Source: Blepharisma stoltei
Taxonomy: Eukaryota > Ciliophora > Heterotrichea > Heterotrichida > Blepharismidae
Length of the DNA: 64,000 nt
Direction of reading: 5' to 3'
NCBI GenBank assembly: GCA_914767885.1
Contig: CAJZBQ010000050.1
Coordinates: 1 to 64,000 of the forward strand
Shown piece after piece: positions 11,207 to 21,320 of the stretch; the stretch's first letter is position 1, and the number at the start of each line of letters is the position of its first letter. The notes beneath the pieces were generated by a model, which saw only the letters and a program-made list of their open reading frames with translations, searched no databases and was not told the origin of the DNA. Position numbers and translations under genes: made by a program.

Positions 11207-12232
11207 TTATTTAGCTTTGTATTTATTACACAGATATGTGAGCTTGCTCAGCAATTGATCAACATTCTGTGACGCGCTCACACTTTGTTTTACACGTGTT
11301 TCTGCAGAATCTCTATCAACCTGATCATTGTTAGGTGAAATTGGTTCTGGCGACTCTGCCTGTTGAGGATAATCTACATGCCCATCAAAATCGCTTCCTG
11401 ACTGACTCTCTATTTCTTCCTGTTCCTTATCAGGCGAAACCCTCTCTATCTTACTTATCCTTGCCTGCTCCATCTCATTCCTAAGCTTTTCATTTTCTTC
11501 TTTCAGCATTTTTATTTCCTTTTCTTGCTTCTTAACAGCATTTTCCATGTTTTTTAAGTCAGATTTTTCAATGCATTTTATTTCCAGTTTCCCTATGATA
11601 TTATCCAGTTCTTTCTTAATCCTCTCATGTTCTTCTAGTAATTGATTTCTTTCAGCTTCTACTCCTTTATATTTATTATTCAAATCTTCTAATTCTTGTT
11701 TTAAACTGTAATTTTCTTGGCTTGTGGAGTCCAATTCTTCTTTAAGCACCCGGTTTTCCTTTTCTAGATGGTGGTTTGCGATCTTAAGCTCCATAAGTTC
11801 TTCGTTTTTCTCTGATTTTGGGTTGTGACGGTCTGACTGCAAAACTAAAGGGAGCGGATAATTGATTTTTTCGAACTCAGTGATGTGGCTGATAATCAAA
11901 TATCGTTTATTGCTTATCTTCGGCGGGGTGCTTGTGAAGCTTTGCTTGTTTCTCAGATGTTCTAAGTCGTGATATGATAAGAAATCAGCCCTCACATTAC
12001 TCCGCTTTGCTTCTAAACATGCATATAATAGCTTAACCACGTTCGGAAACTGCATATAGTTGCCTGTTTTTCTTGTCAATTCTTCAATATAGCTTTCAGT
12101 AAAATTCCCAATCCAGGTCATCCCTCCTTTTAAATTGGTAATAGTTATCCTTATTTCTCTTGGCTGCGCATGTACAGTCGCCTGGTACTCTATATCTTTG
12201 GATATAAAATTGAAGCTCTTTTCAATAGACAT
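11207..12232 (-). CDS. CCDC61: CCDC61/VFL3 homolog, basal-body coiled-coil protein
   Basis: 341 aa. The N-terminal about 145 residues match the XRCC4-like head of CCDC61/VFL3: an ESYIEELTRKTGNYMQF motif, LSYHDLEHLRNK, SNKRYLII, then FEKINYPLPL. A long coiled coil (about 150-270) and an acidic, Ser-rich tail follow. In algae and animals this protein is needed for basal body and striated-fibre assembly and orientation. Uninterrupted. Its ATG is 23 bp from the ATG of the divergently transcribed ODA docking gene, implying a shared promoter of minimal length. Confidence 0.9.
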   Translation of the reverse strand: MSIEKSFNFISKDIEYQATVHAQPREIRITITNLKGGMTWIGNFTESYIEELTRKTGNYMQFPNVVKLLYACLEAKRSNVRADFLSYHDLEHLRNKQSFTSTPPKISNKRYLIISHITEFEKINYPLPLVLQSDRHNPKSEKNEELMELKIANHHLEKENRVLKEELDSTSQENYSLKQELEDLNNKYKGVEAERNQLLEEHERIKKELDNIIGKLEIKCIEKSDLKNMENAVKKQEKEIKMLKEENEKLRNEMEQARISKIERVSPDKEQEEIESQSGSDFDGHVDYPQQAESPEPISPNNDQVDRDSAETRVKQSVSASQNVDQLLSKLTYLCNKYKAK

Positions 12233-12255
12233 TTTCTCCTCAAATTTTATAATTT
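12233..12255. promoter_or_regulatory. 23-bp bidirectional promoter gap between two cilium genes
   Basis: Only 23 bp separate the start codons of the CCDC61-like and ODA-docking-like genes. Core promoter elements must therefore be very compact or lie within coding sequence. I recognise no specific motif. Confidence 0.5.
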
Positions 12256-14222
12256 ATGTCTCTGAAACGTATCAGCACTGGAAAAGACTCATCGAAAAGT
12301 GAGTCATATAGAACCCGGCTTGAATCTTTGCGCCAAGAAGCCCAACAGCTGAAATCTCAGGTTTATTTGGACTCTCAAGAGCAGAAAAATCTGAATTTTC
12401 ATAGTGATATTGCGAGACTTCAAGACCAAGCTGACAGCTATGTCAGAAAAATTGAACGGGAAAGGTTCAAAGTGGCCCAGCTGCAGGACGAAATCGCAGC
12501 TATGAACGAAAACATCAAAAACCAGCGAAAAACCCTCTCAAAAAGCCAGATTTCCCAAAAAGAAGCCAATGAGCAGATGAACCGAAAAATAAAAGCACTA
12601 GAAAATAACATAGACAAAGGTCTTCAAAAATACAACGAAATTTTAGCCCAAAATAAGTCAATAATCGACAAAATTGACGCTTTAAGGAGAGAAAGGGTCA
12701 TTTACATCCAAATGAGCAAGGCGTTAGAAGAAGAGCTTGAAAAAAGAAAAGAAGAAATGAAAGACATTGTAGACAAAGGCGCACAGGCTATAAAAGATAG
12801 AGAAGAAATCAGGAAAAAAATCGCAGAAATTAAGCAAGAAGCTGAAAAAGAACAGGAAGAGTTCGAAAATGAATGGAGGACGCTAGAAAAACTGATAGAA
12901 AAAGACAAAAAGAGCAAAGAATTTATCACTGAAAATGAAAGAAATTTAATTGGCTTAGAAGAAGAAAATACAGCAGATTTGGAGGTCCAGATTGAGATGC
13001 AGACTAAAAAAGAAAAAGATATGATACAGCAGCAGAGGGAGAAAATGCAAAAATATGAAGAAGAACTGCAGAATTTGAGGGAATCGACAGGGATTTCAAG
13101 TCTTGAAGATGTCGTCAAGGTATATCTTGACGCAGAAATGCAAAATTTAAGTCTTTTTAACCACGTGACAGAGCTGAGTGCTGAGATGGAGCAGCTTGAT
13201 CTACAAATCGCAGAAATTAAAGGTAATGTCGAAAAATGCAAAACACATGACACAAAAGCGGACCAGGACAGGAGAACTACCATTAAAGAACTTGAGCTTA
13301 AAGTCGAAAAAATTACTTTAAGAGAAGAAGAATTCGAAAAAGGATATGAAAGGACTATGAAAACTATGAATTCTCTTGTAGAAGGGGTGAGAGTGCTATG
13401 CAACAAGCTTGGTATGACTGAGCAAGAAATAGAACAGAGAGATGAGGTGGAAGGGCTTAATGAGAGAAATATGATCCATTATTTTTCTGCTGCTGAGGCC
13501 AAAATAAACCAACTTATTTTGGATAGAGAAAAATCAGGAAACGCAAAGGCAAATTCTGAGTCGTTAAAGAAAATTGAAGTAGAAGCTCCAGCGGTGCTAG
13601 AGCTGATTGAGGAAGATGAGTTTGCCCAGCCTATGACAACTGATGAAATCAGGTAAACACAAATACAATGTGGAGAATCAATTGGCACTCTTAAGACCTG
13701 TAGACCTTGTGGAAGGGAAGCAGCGTGCGGTGAGTGTGTCTGCTAGGTTTTTCTGGTTTGGTGGAGCAGCAATGTCGGGTTGAAAGACCCAGAGCACGAC
13801 TAGGATCAGTTTTCCCTTGTGGGTAGATGGAGCCTGGGAGTTGGAAAGCTATAGCCCATAAAGCCAGATGTGGTTGCTTGGCAAACCTGGCATTTCCCCA
13901 GCGCAATACTTTTTCTGCGTCCTGGGCTACAAGTTTAATCTGAATTTTCAGAAATTTAACACTGTTGACAAACAGCAGGTAGCCCAGCATCCTTATTCTT
14001 AGGTTGCGTGTGTAAGCCCTCATCAGAGAGGAGTAAAGTATATAAAAGGCCGTATACTTACTAACTAGCAAGCAGGCTGCGGAGTGAAACAAGGGGTGTA
14101 AAAAAACCATTTTAGCTAGCGGGGCTACTCTATAATAATCTAATTTAAGTTAAGATGAAATCAGGTACAAATCTCTTAAAAGATTAAATGATGAAGGCGA
14201 TAAAAGGCTGAGAAGAAAATAA
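12256..14222 (+). CDS. Outer dynein arm docking complex coiled-coil protein (ODAD1/CCDC63/ODA1-like), split by an IES
   Basis: Predicted 484 aa, almost entirely coiled coil. The region with RKIKALENNIDKGLQKYNEI, DALRRERVIYIQMSKALEEEL and KGAQAIKDREE follows the CCDC114/CCDC63/ODA1 pattern of the docking-complex DC2 subunit, which fixes outer dynein arms to axonemal doublets. The long exon stops early at 13656 (TAA) inside a 512-bp insert; excision at the GATGAAATCAGGTA repeats gives DEIRYKSLKRLNDEGDKRLRRK and TAA at 14222, for exactly 485 codons. The basic C-terminus would otherwise be lost. Confidence 0.8.
13642..14153 (+). mobile_element. IES, 512 bp, GC-rich retroposon-like
   Basis: Flanked by a perfect 14-bp direct repeat GATGAAATCAGGTA (13642-13655, 14154-14167). 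It is clearly richer in GC than the host gene. The right end is AT-rich and finishes TTTAAGTTAAG immediately before the repeat, like the TAAG tails of the inserts at 31148 and 34421. No long ORF. The long target duplication plus a simple tail suggests a target-primed retroposon. Confidence 0.8.
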
Positions 14223-14290
14223 ATAAATGAAAATTGCACTTTGTTAATAAATCATCATAAACAAAGATTTTGTCATTAAAAGTTAAATAG

Positions 14291-15322
14291 TTAATCATTC
14301 GTCGGGGCCAAATTCTCACTGATTTGAATATCCGCCACAATGGCCGGCGGTTTCCAGGCCACCTGTACCCCAGCATTAATAAAAAGTTGCTCAATTGTCG
14401 AGTTCAACGAGTCTATTCTACTGTACACAACCCTCACAATTCCAGACTGAAGAATACTCTTGGCACACCCCAAACATGGAAAATGAGTACAATAAATTGT
14501 CCCGCCTGATGCTTTTTGTCTCCCAGCTTCCAATAACGCGTTCATCTCTGAATGTATACAAATACAGTCCTCAGTGTCTTCCCCTCTATTACAAGCATCA
14601 CATCCTCCTTCATTGCAGTTTAGCGTATTTGTAGGTGTCCCATTATAGCCTGTAGAAATAATGCTTTTATTTTGCACTAAAACACAGCCTGACCTATAGT
14701 TCATACAAGAAGACCTTGTAGAGGCCATTTCTGCAAGCCTGATAAAATAAGTGTCCCATGAAGGCCGCACATGTTCAATATTTAATGAGTCAAGCATGCG
14801 CAGCTGCAGGTAAAGTTCTTCTAAAGTCCCTTTATTCTGAATAATTCGGTCAGCAGACAGAAGACACTCGTGGATTCTGCAGGGATACCCGTCATGGCCG
14901 AACTTGGTCTATGTGGAATTTACGTGGTCATCCATATGCAAAAAGCCTTGCAATTGATTTTTTGGCTTTCCATGCTTTTTACAGTAATTTGCATAGCGGC
15001 TTCTAATTGGCGCATCCAGGCCGATGAGCATGAAATAGCTACGTTTTCGGAAAATCAGGAGTTCTTCTGGCAGAGTGATAGGGTAGACAATATAGTGCTG
15101 AGTCCAGTCACTCATTATCATTTTTAAAGCTTGTGTAGCAATGGCAGCTCGGAAGCTTTCTTCAGTCTCAAAATCATCGCCTAAATAAAAATTACGAGGG
15201 ATGTTTTCTTCCCATTTCTTGTTTTCTAGGTTTACTATGTGAAAGCCGTGGACGACTTGGAGATACTGAGCTGCTGTTTCTTTGCCAGCGCTTAAAGTCC
15301 CAGTGATCCCAACAATTACCAT
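14291..15322 (-). CDS. dCMP deaminase with N-terminal P-loop kinase-like domain
   Basis: 338 aa after splicing a 15-nt intron GTAAATTCCACATAG (14909-14923). The N-terminal domain has a P-loop-like GITGTLSAGKETA and resembles the extension of fungal Dcd1. The C-terminal deaminase has zinc ligands in HSEMNALLEAG (HxE) and HFPCLGCAKSIL (PCxxC), plus the family's GYNGTP and GGCDACNRG segments. The enzyme converts dCMP to dUMP for dTMP synthesis. The intron removal also eliminates an in-frame TAG and restores HMDDHTKFGHDGYPCRIHE. Confidence 0.93.
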
Positions 15323-15480
15323 TTACTAATTTTGGAATATCATTTCGTTAGTTTTTAGGGAAAAATTATATGCTTTTTGGCTGAATTTTATGTTAATTAA
15401 TTTGGGTTATGTTATTGAGATAAATTTAATGCAAATAGATCTATTGAAAATGCTATTATAATAAATAAATATCAATTAAT

Positions 15481-16335
15481 TTACTGGTAGCTTGGTCTTT
15501 GGTACTCTATAATGGCATCTAGCTCAGCTATTTTTGCTGCCATCATTGCTACTTCTTTAGCATGTGCAGAAGCCTGCTCATCCATTCTTTCCTGCATTGC
15601 CGCAACTCGTGCTTCAGCTGCTTGGAGCTGCACTTGCATTTGGATTAAGTTTCCTTCCCCAGGGCCTGTGACTGTATCATTACTTAGCTGTGCCCCAAGC
15701 TGCTCAATTTCTTTCAGCAGTTCATTTCCTCGATTTCTTATCTGCTCAAGCTCTGGTGTGGACTCTTCTTCATCAATTTTTAGCCTTTTGTATTCTTCCA
15801 TTGGTAAAAACCCATCATTTTCTTCTAAAATCAGCTGGACTTGTTTGAATTTTTCTGTATTAAGGGCTTTTCTGTGCCTCAGTTCTTCTACTTCAAGTTC
15901 AAGAGCTCTATCTCGCTTTTGGGAGCGTCCTTTAGCTATTTGTGCTTCAAATTGTTTAATTATAACATCTAGCGCCCTCACGTTTTCTCTCGTAACTAAT
16001 GATTCTGGCAATCTGTCTGCTAATACATGCATATGAAATTCCAGCTCTTTTTGGGCGTTTTTCATTTTTTCGACTTCTTCTTTGAGCTGCTCCAATTTTC
16101 GTTTTTTGCCTTCAATTTTCATCCAGTCCTGTGTTAATTCTTCATATATCATTTTTTCCACCTTCAGCCTCAAATTCAGCTTTTCATATTCCTGCTTCAA
16201 TAATCCTATCCCAGGCACAGAGTTGCTGAGCATGTCTACTTTTATATGGATATCTTCAATGTTCTGCCTTTTCTTGATCTCTTTGGCCATTTTTTCATTT
16301 TCTTCTTCTAAGCTGTCCTTTTGCTTTTTTAGCAT
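15481..16335 (-). CDS. Coiled-coil protein, possibly the C-terminal part of the next gene upstream
   Basis: 284 aa of mainly coiled coil (MKIEGKKRKLEQLKEEVEKM, LELEVEELRHRKALNTEKF) ending in an Ala/Glu-rich helix. Not recognised. The ORF upstream on the same strand (16421-17062) ends only 86 bp away, and the reading frame is open upstream of ATG 16335 (EDLGVDLAMLKKQ). I suspect one gene of about 500 aa interrupted here by an intron and/or IES, but could not fix a unique junction. Confidence 0.6.
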   Translation of the reverse strand: MLKKQKDSLEEENEKMAKEIKKRQNIEDIHIKVDMLSNSVPGIGLLKQEYEKLNLRLKVEKMIYEELTQDWMKIEGKKRKLEQLKEEVEKMKNAQKELEFHMHVLADRLPESLVTRENVRALDVIIKQFEAQIAKGRSQKRDRALELEVEELRHRKALNTEKFKQVQLILEENDGFLPMEEYKRLKIDEEESTPELEQIRNRGNELLKEIEQLGAQLSNDTVTGPGEGNLIQMQVQLQAAEARVAAMQERMDEQASAHAKEVAMMAAKIAELDAIIEYQRPSYQ

Positions 16336-16420
16336 TGCTAAGTCAACTCCTAAATCCTCCTATTAGTAAATTATTTTTTCAGCTCAGGGTTTCTCATAAG
16401 TAGAATTTTAATGGTTTTGC

Positions 16421-17062
16421 TTACTTACAGAGTAAAGACCTTAATGCATTTTTGATAGAATCGGTTTTTCCCATCCATTCTGCAAGTTCTTTATTTTTTG
16501 CCTCACAAAGCTCTTCAGTCTTCAATAGCTTTTCTTTGATCACCATAGGGTCGTTTTCATATCTGTCAAATTCTACCTTTTGAAGGACTCTTTCGTTTTC
16601 GATAATCTGTTCTTCAATTCCATGAATATTAAAAGCTATTGATACAGTTAATATACAGCCTTCTTCCTTTGTGGTAGGGTGTAAAAGTTTGTAAATCTCT
16701 CTCATAGGGACTTGGTCTCGAAGGTTTGCTAACTTTCTTTGGGTTATCACAAGAGTGTAAACGCCTTGGCAAGTGCACTTTTTAGGGTCAATTCCTTTAG
16801 TATCTAAATGTGGGGATGCTGAGGATTTGATATCAGTAGCTTCGACTGCGCCGAAGCGCAATGAGATGCGGTTTGCGAGTGAAGTGGTAAAAGTAAAAAA
16901 ATGCCTTTCAAACCGAGGATCTGAGCCATATGCTAATTCAGTTCGTTGTTTCTGCTTTTTTGTTTCTTTGCTTGGGTATGATTTTTCTTCAAGCTCTATT
17001 TGTAGGAACCAGCCAGAGTCTCTTTTGAAGTCAGCCCTGAGGATTGTAACTTCAATTTCCAT
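16421..17062 (-). CDS. Hypothetical protein, beta-rich N-terminus, possible C2-like domain
   Basis: 213 aa starting MEIEVTILRADFKRDSGWFLQIELEEKS-, with alternating beta-like segments (TLVITQRKLANLRDQVP, LTVSIAFNIHG) and a C-terminal helix (IIENERVLQKVEFDRYENDP) leading towards the coiled coil encoded just downstream. The N-terminal pattern vaguely recalls a C2 domain, as found at the N-terminus of several centriolar coiled-coil proteins; that is a guess. Probably the 5' part of a gene continuing at 16335. Confidence 0.6.
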   Translation of the reverse strand: MEIEVTILRADFKRDSGWFLQIELEEKSYPSKETKKQKQRTELAYGSDPRFERHFFTFTTSLANRISLRFGAVEATDIKSSASPHLDTKGIDPKKCTCQGVYTLVITQRKLANLRDQVPMREIYKLLHPTTKEEGCILTVSIAFNIHGIEEQIIENERVLQKVEFDRYENDPMVIKEKLLKTEELCEAKNKELAEWMGKTDSIKNALRSLLCK

Positions 17063-17294
17063 TTTGATAGAAGAAAATTACAAATGTCAAAGACTGCTAC
17101 AGTGTAATATTTCATAATAAATCAAAATCCCGAAATTTAAATTCTCACAAGCTCAAAAAAATTATTATGTTCAATTTCCTGGAAAAAAATACAAGAATAT
17201 ATACATTTTTGTATAATTTCTCATCAATAATAAATATTATTTTATAATAAAAACTAAAAAAATAATATGGCTAAAAAGAATATTTAAAAATATT

Positions 17295-17639
17295 TTAATT
17301 CTTTTCAGCTTCCATGCTGTTTTTATTCCCCTTTCTTCTTTTCGGTCTGTTTTGGCTTGCTGGCTCATCTTCTCTTATTTTCCTTTTAAGAGGTATCATC
17401 GATTCCAATTTTACTCTCATTGGAGCGATTCTGCAATAGAACCCGAGCAATTCTTCAAAAATTTGCTCTTTAGATTTATCGCCTATTAAATTTTCATAAA
17501 ACATAGGAAGAGAGGAGCTACAGTCAGGATTTAGAACTCTTTTGGCACAGATTTTAGCATCAATATTTCCTTCGAGCAGTAGCTTCTTGTGAATTGATGC
17601 AGACTCCGATTCTGAAAAATGTTGATATTGATTTTCCAT
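17295..17639 (-). CDS. Hypothetical small protein with basic C-terminus
   Basis: 114 aa, not recognised. Acidic and Ser-rich N-terminus, a central helical region (KEQIFEELLGFYCRIAPMRVKL) and a strongly basic C-terminus (LKRKIRE, RPKRRKGNK) that could serve as a nuclear localisation signal. Clean ATG and TAA, no interruption. Confidence 0.55.
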   Translation of the reverse strand: MENQYQHFSESESASIHKKLLLEGNIDAKICAKRVLNPDCSSSLPMFYENLIGDKSKEQIFEELLGFYCRIAPMRVKLESMIPLKRKIREDEPASQNRPKRRKGNKNSMEAEKN

Positions 17640-18201
17640 TTATTTAATTATATGAAATTATATTAAACGCAAACTATTGACACTGGATTTTATGAGTTTG
17701 TTCATAATTAAAAATGTTAACAACATAAAATAATCTGCAAAAAGGCTCGAAATGCTGCTAAAAGACCTAAAACTGCAAGAAAAAAAGAAAGCTCTCAGCT
17801 ATGGCCAAGAAAAGATAATATGGGCTTTATATTTTATACAAAAAATAATGATTTTAAAGTATTTTTGATATACATTAAAATAAAAAGATATTATAATTAA
17901 ACAGTCTAACAGAGTAGTATTAATTTATTATTTGATAGCCTACAATATATAGCAAATTGAGAATGAAAATATTTACCTCTTAAGGGTTGAAATGAATTGG
18001 AGTTTGAGATTACATTTTCAGCAATAACGAATAGGAAGTTTTTTGATGTGGGATTGAAACTTGAGGATTTTGATCTGATTTTATGAGTTAGTTGAAGAAA
18101 ATGAGATTTAATAGTTAAGAATAATAACTCTATGGAAATTTAATTAATCTAAAATATATATCGTTTTTTAATTATGCAACCTAGAACAAATTAAAAAGAT
18201 A
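17640..18201. other. AT-rich intergenic region
   Basis: About 560 bp. The only ORF is a 43-codon one near 17752 (with a TGA Trp), lysine-rich, which I cannot support as a gene. No element terminus is visible. Confidence 0.5.
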
Positions 18202-19393
18202 ATGGTAAAGTGGTCAAGATATTCACCAGAATTACTGTTAAAATCAGAGAATGACTTAATTCAATTTTCAGGAGTAGAAATAGAGCGAAAAAACATATGT
18301 ATTGGCAGAGGCTTATATTTGCATTGCCTGACATGCGGAGATCCTTCAAAGCCAGCTATGGTTCTTCTTCACGGATACTGTGGGTCTGGGCTTATTTTTT
18401 TTAAGATTCTCCACAAATTTGTCGATAAATATAGAATTTATATAGTTGACCACTTAGGCATGGGACGATCATCGCGTCCAGAATTTGTCCCAAACACTTT
18501 AGAATCAGCTGAAGAGTTTTTTGTAGAGCCTTTAGAGTTATTTAGAAAATTTATAGGAGTTGAAAAGCTTCTGCTCGTGGGGCATTCCTTTGGAGGTTAC
18601 ATATCAGGATGTTATGCTTTGAAATATCCCCAGAATGTATCAAAAGTGCTTTTGCTATCACCTGTTGGTTTTGGGCAGAAGCCTAAAGAATTTGATTTTC
18701 TGAAAGAAATAGATGGAGATTGATGGGTGAGATTTATGAAAAAATTTATGATGTTCTTTTGAGTCAAAAATATTACTGGTGCCAATAAAGTTCTCTAAAT
18801 AATTTTTTCTTAATTTTTTATTTTGGGCAAGTATTTTAAAATACTCAAAATTAATTACATATAAAAGATATATAACTAATATTACCCCGATTTCGTTGAT
18901 CAGAAAATGTGGTCCTATAACAGGTCACTTTTTCCAAGCCTACTCAAAAGATCGATTTAACAGCCTTTCACAAGAAGAAAACTTAGCAGTTGGAAACTAC
19001 TTACTCTCCCTCTGCAACAGCAAAAAATGGTAAAAAATTATTTTTTTAAGATTAATCCCTTAGTCGACATAAATTTGGCTTCTTTAGCAAGAGTTAGAGC
19101 AAATCAATATTATGCCTGGTAGTGGAGAATACGGCTTAGTCTACATTCTCGAGCCTGGAGCATGAGCAAGATCTCCTCTCTGTGTTCGTTTTGAAGAAGC
19201 CAACATTCCTCTCGCATTTTTCTTCGGAGACATCGACTGAGTCAAGCCGGACGGAGCACGACAACTCAAAAAACATTATTCAGGAAAAATGCTTATTTAC
19301 ATGATTAGCCACTCAGACCACCACCTATATTGGGACAATCCTGAAGATTTATCAGAAAAAATGCTTGAAGCCATAGAGCTTCTTGATAATTAA
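18202..19393 (+). CDS. ABHD4/ABHD5-like alpha/beta hydrolase, split by two IESs, one-base frame problem
   Basis: About 330 aa in three blocks. Block 1 has the oxyanion HGYCGSG and nucleophile elbow GHSFGG; block 2 continues WVKNITPISLIRKCGP after removal of 109 bp; block 3 has GSGEYGLVYILEPGAWARSPL, FFFGDIDWV and a catalytic-His region SHSDHH. These match the CGI-58 (ABHD5)/Ict1 family of lysophosphatidic acid acyltransferases/lipase regulators. GHSFGG keeps the nucleophile Ser, unlike animal ABHD5. The second junction (TGGTA repeats) would read SKNGSGEY if A6 at 19022-19027 were A5; as given it is one base out of frame, possibly a homopolymer error. Two TGA Trp codons lie in block 3. Confidence 0.82.
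18769..18877. other. IES, 109 bp, in the ABHD5-like gene
   Basis: AT-rich insert flanked by AATATTAC repeats (18769-18776, 18878-18885). Excision restores the frame from VKNIT to PISLIRKCGP. Confidence 0.82.
19028..19116. other. Probable IES, 89 bp, in the ABHD5-like gene
   Basis: Flanked by TGGTA (19028-19032, 19117-19121). Excision places NSK next to the conserved GSGEY motif but leaves the frame off by one base, so the junction or the preceding A-run needs confirmation. Confidence 0.55.
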
Positions 19394-19413
19394 ATATTAA
19401 TTTTTATAGTAAA

Positions 19414-21078
19414 ATGAGTGAACAAATATACACAATGATAGCCCAAGCCAAAGCTTTGCATGAGGCTTGTCAGCTTGAAGACGCTGCAAATTTGTATAAG
19501 CAAACCCTAGAGCTTGCTTCTTCTACAGGTGAAATCCCAGAAGAGCTTTTAGATAGCTATGCAGAATTATCAAACACAACTGGAGACGCTGCCACCGCAA
19601 TTAGCCTTTTCCAAGAAAGCATTAATCGTTACCCCACACAAAATCCATCAAAATATTTTTCACTTGCCCAGCTAAATTCTGGAAAACAGTCCTTAACTCT
19701 CTATAGAGCTGGGATTGAGATTTTGAAACAAAATTTAAGTGAAGAAAATTCGAGGATTCAGCTTGCGACTGCATATTCGGCAATCGCAGAACTTCATATG
19801 TCTGATCTTTGTGATGAAGAAAACGCAGAAGAAATATGTGAAAGCAGCATCCAAGCTGCTATTGAGTATGATCTAAATATATACATAAATCGCCTGTGAT
19901 GAACGACTTGTCCTCCTCGTGGTTGTTCTTAGGCATATTTGGAATGGTTTTTTGGTGTGCAGAGAAGTGCCCTATGGATGGGCTAGGCTCGAGTGAGATG
20001 TCCGTATTATTACTGCTGAATAGTGGCTGGCTCAAGTGTCGGTTTTTTTTTTACCAATATCCTGGCCCAAGCTGGGTGTCCGGTAGAGGTATGGTGATTT
20101 ACCTGCTGAGGCTGCTTGATGGCTTGTCTCGAATAGCATAAGCTGTTGAGTTTTTATTTTGGAACTAATCAGTTTCTCCAATTGAGAAAGTTCCCAATTA
20201 AGGAGGGCGGTCTGGCCTCTGCTAACTCCCCCCCTCTAATAACAAAAAAAATTTTGTTCATGGAGGGGTGTAAATTTTTTTTAAAAAATTTAAATATATA
20301 ATTTGTATAATAAATTTTTTTTTTGTTGGAAATTTAAAAAAACTCAACTCGCAAAAATTGGAAAGCAAATATTAATTTAATTTGCAAAATTTGTGTTTTA
20401 AAATGTAAGCTGTTTAAAATTAATTAGAATTAGCTAGAGATTTCATTATAATAATTGCCACCTATATATCAAAATTTTTTATAAAATTTTTTTTGTTCGC
20501 TCGCAAAGGGGGAGTAAGCAGAATTATTATTATACTGGCCATTGAAAGTTCCAACAAAATCACATTTTGGTGGATCGATTATGGAAAATACCTGAGCTCT
20601 ATTTGCCTTTAGGGATCTCATGTTGTGGAACGCATGGCGTTCTAGTGGAGATCATAAGCGCACATCATTAATAACTAACCTTAAGTATGACCCAAATTGT
20701 ATTGATGCCTATCAAATGCTAGCTAACCTAAGGCTTGTTCGGCTAAGATTCCAAGAAGCTAAGGAAGCGATGGAAAAGGTAAAGCTGCTTTTGGAAAAAG
20801 CCAAACATGATAGCTTGCCATCTATTGAGTTTATATTGGAAAGCATGAGAAATTTAATTGAAATTGAAGATTTTGATGGAGTATTGTGGGTAGGAGATAT
20901 AGGATTAAGTATGGATGAAGATATGCCAGAAATTATTTATATGCAGGCATTTGCACATTGCAAGTTGGGAAGGAAAAAAGAAAGTGGGGATTTAATAGAA
21001 ATTTTGTCTGGCAAAATGCTGGATCCAGAACTGTTTTCTGCATTAGAAGAGCTTAAGCAGGAGTTAAGAAAACTTTAA
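19414..21078 (+). CDS. TPR-like protein, split by an 819-bp IES
   Basis: Predicted 281 aa, helical throughout with tetratricopeptide-like spacing (MIAQAKALHEACQLEDAANL, AYQMLANLRLVRLRFQEAKE, MQAFAHCKLGRKKES). It resembles the yeast Acl4/assembly-chaperone type of small TPR protein with an acidic EIEDFDG region; that identity is tentative. The 5' part (19414-19864) and 3' part (20684-21078) join at AGTATGA repeats to give AAIEYDPNCIDAYQML, exactly 282 codons. Only 20 bp separate its ATG from the stop of the hydrolase. Confidence 0.72.
19865..20683. mobile_element. IES, 819 bp: GC-rich insert with a nested class A MITE
   Basis: Flanked by AGTATGA (19865-19871, 20684-20690). The outer parts (about 19890-20200 and 20530-20680) are GC-rich and retroposon-like. 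The middle (about 20216-20524) is a decayed class A MITE with C-rich left end TAACTCCCCCCC and right end GTTCGCTCGCAAAGGGGGAGTAA. The MITE must have inserted into an already present insert. Confidence 0.8.
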
Positions 21079-21320
21079 TTTTAAAAATTAATTTCATAGC
21101 ATTCTAATTTTTTATGATAAAAAATAATTTTTATTATAGTATAATGCATTAATAATCTCATAGGTCGAATAATTATTTTATCCACAAATACTTTATTTAT
21201 ATACAAAGGTATATGAAATTTTATTATAAAGCTGACAAATTCTAATAAATAGTAAATCAGCTTTATATTTCATAGTTTTTACAATGAAAATTTTTAATTT
21301 TATTATGAAAGAAATAAATA

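Noticed and set aside
12702-13406. 234-aa Ser-rich minus-strand ORF
   Set aside because: Antisense shadow of the coiled-coil ODA docking gene.
13691-14110. 139-aa ORF on the minus strand
   Set aside because: It lies wholly inside the 512-bp IES and uses GC-rich noncoding sequence; no recognisable domain.
17752-17880. 43-codon Lys-rich ORF on the plus strand
   Set aside because: Too short and compositionally like AT-rich noncoding sequence; no homology recognised.
20216-20524. Possible CRISPR-like or satellite array from repeated GTTCGCTC motifs
   Set aside because: The motifs are the terminal repeats of scattered MITE copies, not a regularly spaced array.
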